This document shows, in pieces, positions 5,497 to 7,087 of a stretch of DNA of 7,087 bases. Each line of letters opens with the position of its first letter. Positions within the stretch are counted from its first letter, which is position 1. Made by a program: the position numbers and the translations under genes. Below the pieces are notes generated by a model that saw only the letters and a program-made list of their open reading frames with translations, did no database searches and was not told where the DNA came from. Source of the stretch: Streptosporangiaceae bacterium (GTDB lineage Bacteria; Actinomycetota; Actinomycetes; Streptosporangiales; Streptosporangiaceae); contig JASIBM010000678.1 in NCBI GenBank assembly GCA_030045175.1, forward strand, positions 1 to 7,087, read 5' to 3'.

Positions 5497-6705
5497 GTGA
5501 AGGCAGGCGGAGCACTGGTGCTCGCCGAGGACCCCGAATACGCTGGGCGCCGCGCGGCGCATGAGGCCCGCGCGTCGCTGGGTGGGTTGCGGCCGTCCTT
5601 CGGCGTGCTGCTCGCGTCCGCTAGCTTTCTCGGCTCGGCGAAGACCCTGGTCACGGCGGTGGCCGAGCAGATCGGCCCGCTTCCCCTCATCGGCTGCGTG
5701 GCGGAGGCGGTGGTTGGCGGTGCCCGCGAGGTCGAGTCCGCGCCCGCGGTCTCCTTGTGGCTCGCAGCCGAGCTTGGCCCGGTCGAGACGTTCGCCATGG
5801 AGTACGTCCGGACGTCAAGCGGCGGTGTACTCGCCGGCTACCGGTTCGGGCCGGATCAGCCCGGCGTCCACCTGATGATCTGCGACCCGTTCACATTCCC
5901 TGCTGATGACCTGCTCGACCACCTCAACAACCACGTCGCGGGGACGGTGGTCCTTGGCGGGATGGCCAGCGGCGGGCTGCGGCTGCGGCAGAGCCGGCTG
6001 TTCCTTGACGGCAAGGTCCTGTCCCGCGGTGCCGTCGGGGTTCACCTGCCGGGGGCGGAGATCCGCACGCTGGTGTCGCAGGGATGCCGGCCCGTTGGCG
6101 ACCCCTACACCGTCACCGGAGCTCAAGGTAGCGTGATCACCGAGCTCGGCGGGCGCCCGCCGCTGACGCGCCTTCGTGAGCTAGCCGCCGCGTTGCCGGA
6201 CCGCGACAGGGAGTTGCTCGCCCGGGGGGTGCACGTCGGGATGGTCATCAACGAGTACCAGGCCGAGCGGCGCCAGGGCGACTTCCTGATCCGGGGCGTC
6301 GTCGGCGCCGACCAGGAGTCGGGAGCCATCTCGGTCGGCGGCGATGTGGCGGTAGGCCAGACGCTGCAGTTCCAGGTCAGGGACGCCGACTCGGCAGATG
6401 AAGACCTGCGGCGCACCCTGGAGCACGAGGTCGCCGCGCTGGGCGGCCGCCAGGCCGCCGGGGCACTGCTGTTCACCTGCAATGGCCGCGGCTCGCGGCT
6501 GTTCGGCGAGCCCGACCATGACGCCGGACTGCTCGTGCGGATGCTGGGCGAGATCCCGGTAGCTGGGTTCTTCTGCGCCGGGGAGCTAGGCCCTGTCGGC
6601 GGCCGGAGCTACCTGCACGGCTTCACGGCGTCGATCGCGCTCTTCCCCGAAGCGCCGCCCGCACCGCCCCAGCCGCCTCAGCCGCCCCAGCCGCCATCGA
6701 GCTGA
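5497..6705 (+). CDS. Stand-alone FIST-domain (FIST_N + FIST_C) sensory protein
   Basis: This 402-residue soluble protein has the complete two-part FIST module. The N-terminal domain (about 30-215) has LPLIGCVAEAVVGG (62-75), VVLGGMASGG (151-160), GAVGVHLPG (178-186) and the hallmark SQGCRPVGDPYTVT (194-207). The C-terminal domain (about 220-383) has GDFLIRGVVGAD (261-272), ALLFTCNGRG (323-332) and GFFCAGELGPVGGRSYLHGF (357-376). FIST is described as a small-molecule sensor domain, usually linked to signalling outputs such as kinases, chemoreceptors or GGDEF. Here there is no output domain, so any signal must pass to a partner. The tail after 383 is a Pro/Gln run (PEAPPAPPQPPQPPQPPSS), likely flexible. 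There is no signal peptide or membrane helix, so it is cytoplasmic. GTG 5497 is the only upstream start available. A membrane-protein gene follows after 45 bp on the same strand and is the best partner candidate. Confidence 0.9.
   Translation: MKAGGALVLAEDPEYAGRRAAHEARASLGGLRPSFGVLLASASFLGSAKTLVTAVAEQIGPLPLIGCVAEAVVGGAREVESAPAVSLWLAAELGPVETFAMEYVRTSSGGVLAGYRFGPDQPGVHLMICDPFTFPADDLLDHLNNHVAGTVVLGGMASGGLRLRQSRLFLDGKVLSRGAVGVHLPGAEIRTLVSQGCRPVGDPYTVTGAQGSVITELGGRPPLTRLRELAAALPDRDRELLARGVHVGMVINEYQAERRQGDFLIRGVVGADQESGAISVGGDVAVGQTLQFQVRDADSADEDLRRTLEHEVAALGGRQAAGALLFTCNGRGSRLFGEPDHDAGLLVRMLGEIPVAGFFCAGELGPVGGRSYLHGFTASIALFPEAPPAPPQPPQPPQPPSS
6670..6696 (+). repeat. 9-bp coding tandem repeat (Gln-Pro-Pro x 3)
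   Basis: CAGCCGCC followed by T, C or A repeats three times in frame at the 3' end of the FIST gene, encoding QPPQPPQPP. Such short arrays change length by slippage, so tail length probably varies between strains. Confidence 0.7.
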
Positions 6706-6750
6706 CGCCGACCCTAACCCGGCTGCCGTCTTGGGCTGCACACTGAGGGG

Positions 6751-7087
6751 ATGAGGGGATCGCGCGGCGACTATGTCACCTTCTGCGTCGCCGGGATCGC
6801 AACCGCGCTGGCGTACCTGTGGCTGCCAGACGTGGCGCTGCTGATCGTGGGCGCGACGGTCACCGTCCTGGCGGCTGCGGCGCTGATCGTCGGCGCCCGC
6901 CGCGGCCGGGAGTGGCGCCAGCAGCAGGCGCTGACCCGTGAGCTGTGGGTCGCGGCCCGCCGCATCCCGCCTGGCCACGTGCTCACCGACCCAGGCACCG
7001 GCGACCTGCTCAGCGTCGAGCGCGAGCGTGGCTGGCTCACCCTGGTCGTCGCCGTGCCGCAGGCCCCGGCGCGCAATGGCGGGCCGG
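6751..7087 (+). CDS. Two-helix membrane protein of unknown function, open at right edge
   Basis: From ATG at 6751 a frame of 112 codons stays open to the end of the window. The product starts MRGSRGDYVTFCVAGIATAL. It has two hydrophobic segments (about residues 9-24 and 28-48) with little between them, then a basic stretch ARRGREWRQQQ (49-59) that should be cytoplasmic by the positive-inside rule. A soluble tail with DPGTGDLLSVERERGW (80-95) follows. The basic flank puts both ends inside, so the helices form a hairpin. No family is recognised. Codon use is G/C-ending like its neighbours. GAGGGG directly abuts the ATG, too close for a normal Shine-Dalgarno; CACACT at 6739-6744, six bases before the ATG, is a poor -10 match. 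It lies 45 bp after FIST in the same frame with no clear hairpin between, so co-transcription is likely. Confidence 0.65.
   Translation, partial: MRGSRGDYVTFCVAGIATALAYLWLPDVALLIVGATVTVLAAAALIVGARRGREWRQQQALTRELWVAARRIPPGHVLTDPGTGDLLSVERERGWLTLVVAVPQAPARNGGP

Noticed and set aside
5305..5562. N-terminal extension of the Asp-box protein up to an in-frame ATG at 5562
   Set aside because: It would put 86 unrelated residues before a good signal peptide, overlaps the FIST start, and lacks a ribosome binding site. AAGGGGG before 5304 is well placed.

Overview
The window is a GC-rich (about 70% by eye) chromosomal stretch that looks actinobacterial. The reasons are strong G/C in third codon positions, GTG starts, several start codons placed exactly where leaderless transcripts would begin, exported proteins with Sec-type signal peptides, and hairpins without U-tracts at gene ends. 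The order cannot be settled from sequence alone; a soil or plant-litter actinomycete is plausible because of the cellulase-type gene. I see no tRNA, rRNA, transposase, CRISPR array or phage gene.

Left part (1-1979): a secreted glycoside hydrolase family 5 enzyme runs off the left edge on the minus strand (start 647). Upstream of it, on the same strand, is a secreted seven-bladed YVTN-type beta-propeller (743-1741). A 58-residue single-pass membrane protein (1803-1979) is read divergently from the propeller across only 61 bp.

Middle (2042-3968): a VOC/glyoxalase-fold protein (minus) and a TetR-family regulator (plus) are divergent across 62 bp. That gap holds an 8-5-8 inverted repeat placed over the promoter elements of both genes, so a self-regulated divergent pair is likely. 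The tetR gene converges on a zinc-less quinone-oxidoreductase-like MDR enzyme (3051-3968, minus); the 26-bp gap between them is almost filled by a perfect 7-bp-arm hairpin.

Right part (4168-7087): a secreted Asp-box (BNR-like) beta-propeller (4168-5304, minus) is divergent from a stand-alone FIST-domain sensor protein (5497-6705, plus). The 192-bp gap between them holds a long imperfect direct repeat pair around a hairpin. After FIST comes a two-helix membrane protein that is still open at the right edge.

No single pathway joins all the genes. The best-supported functional units are the TetR/VOC switch and the FIST plus membrane-protein pair. The most notable signals are three start codons each preceded by TANNNT and exactly six bases, the TetR-type operator, and the small membrane-protein gene that length cut-offs would miss.
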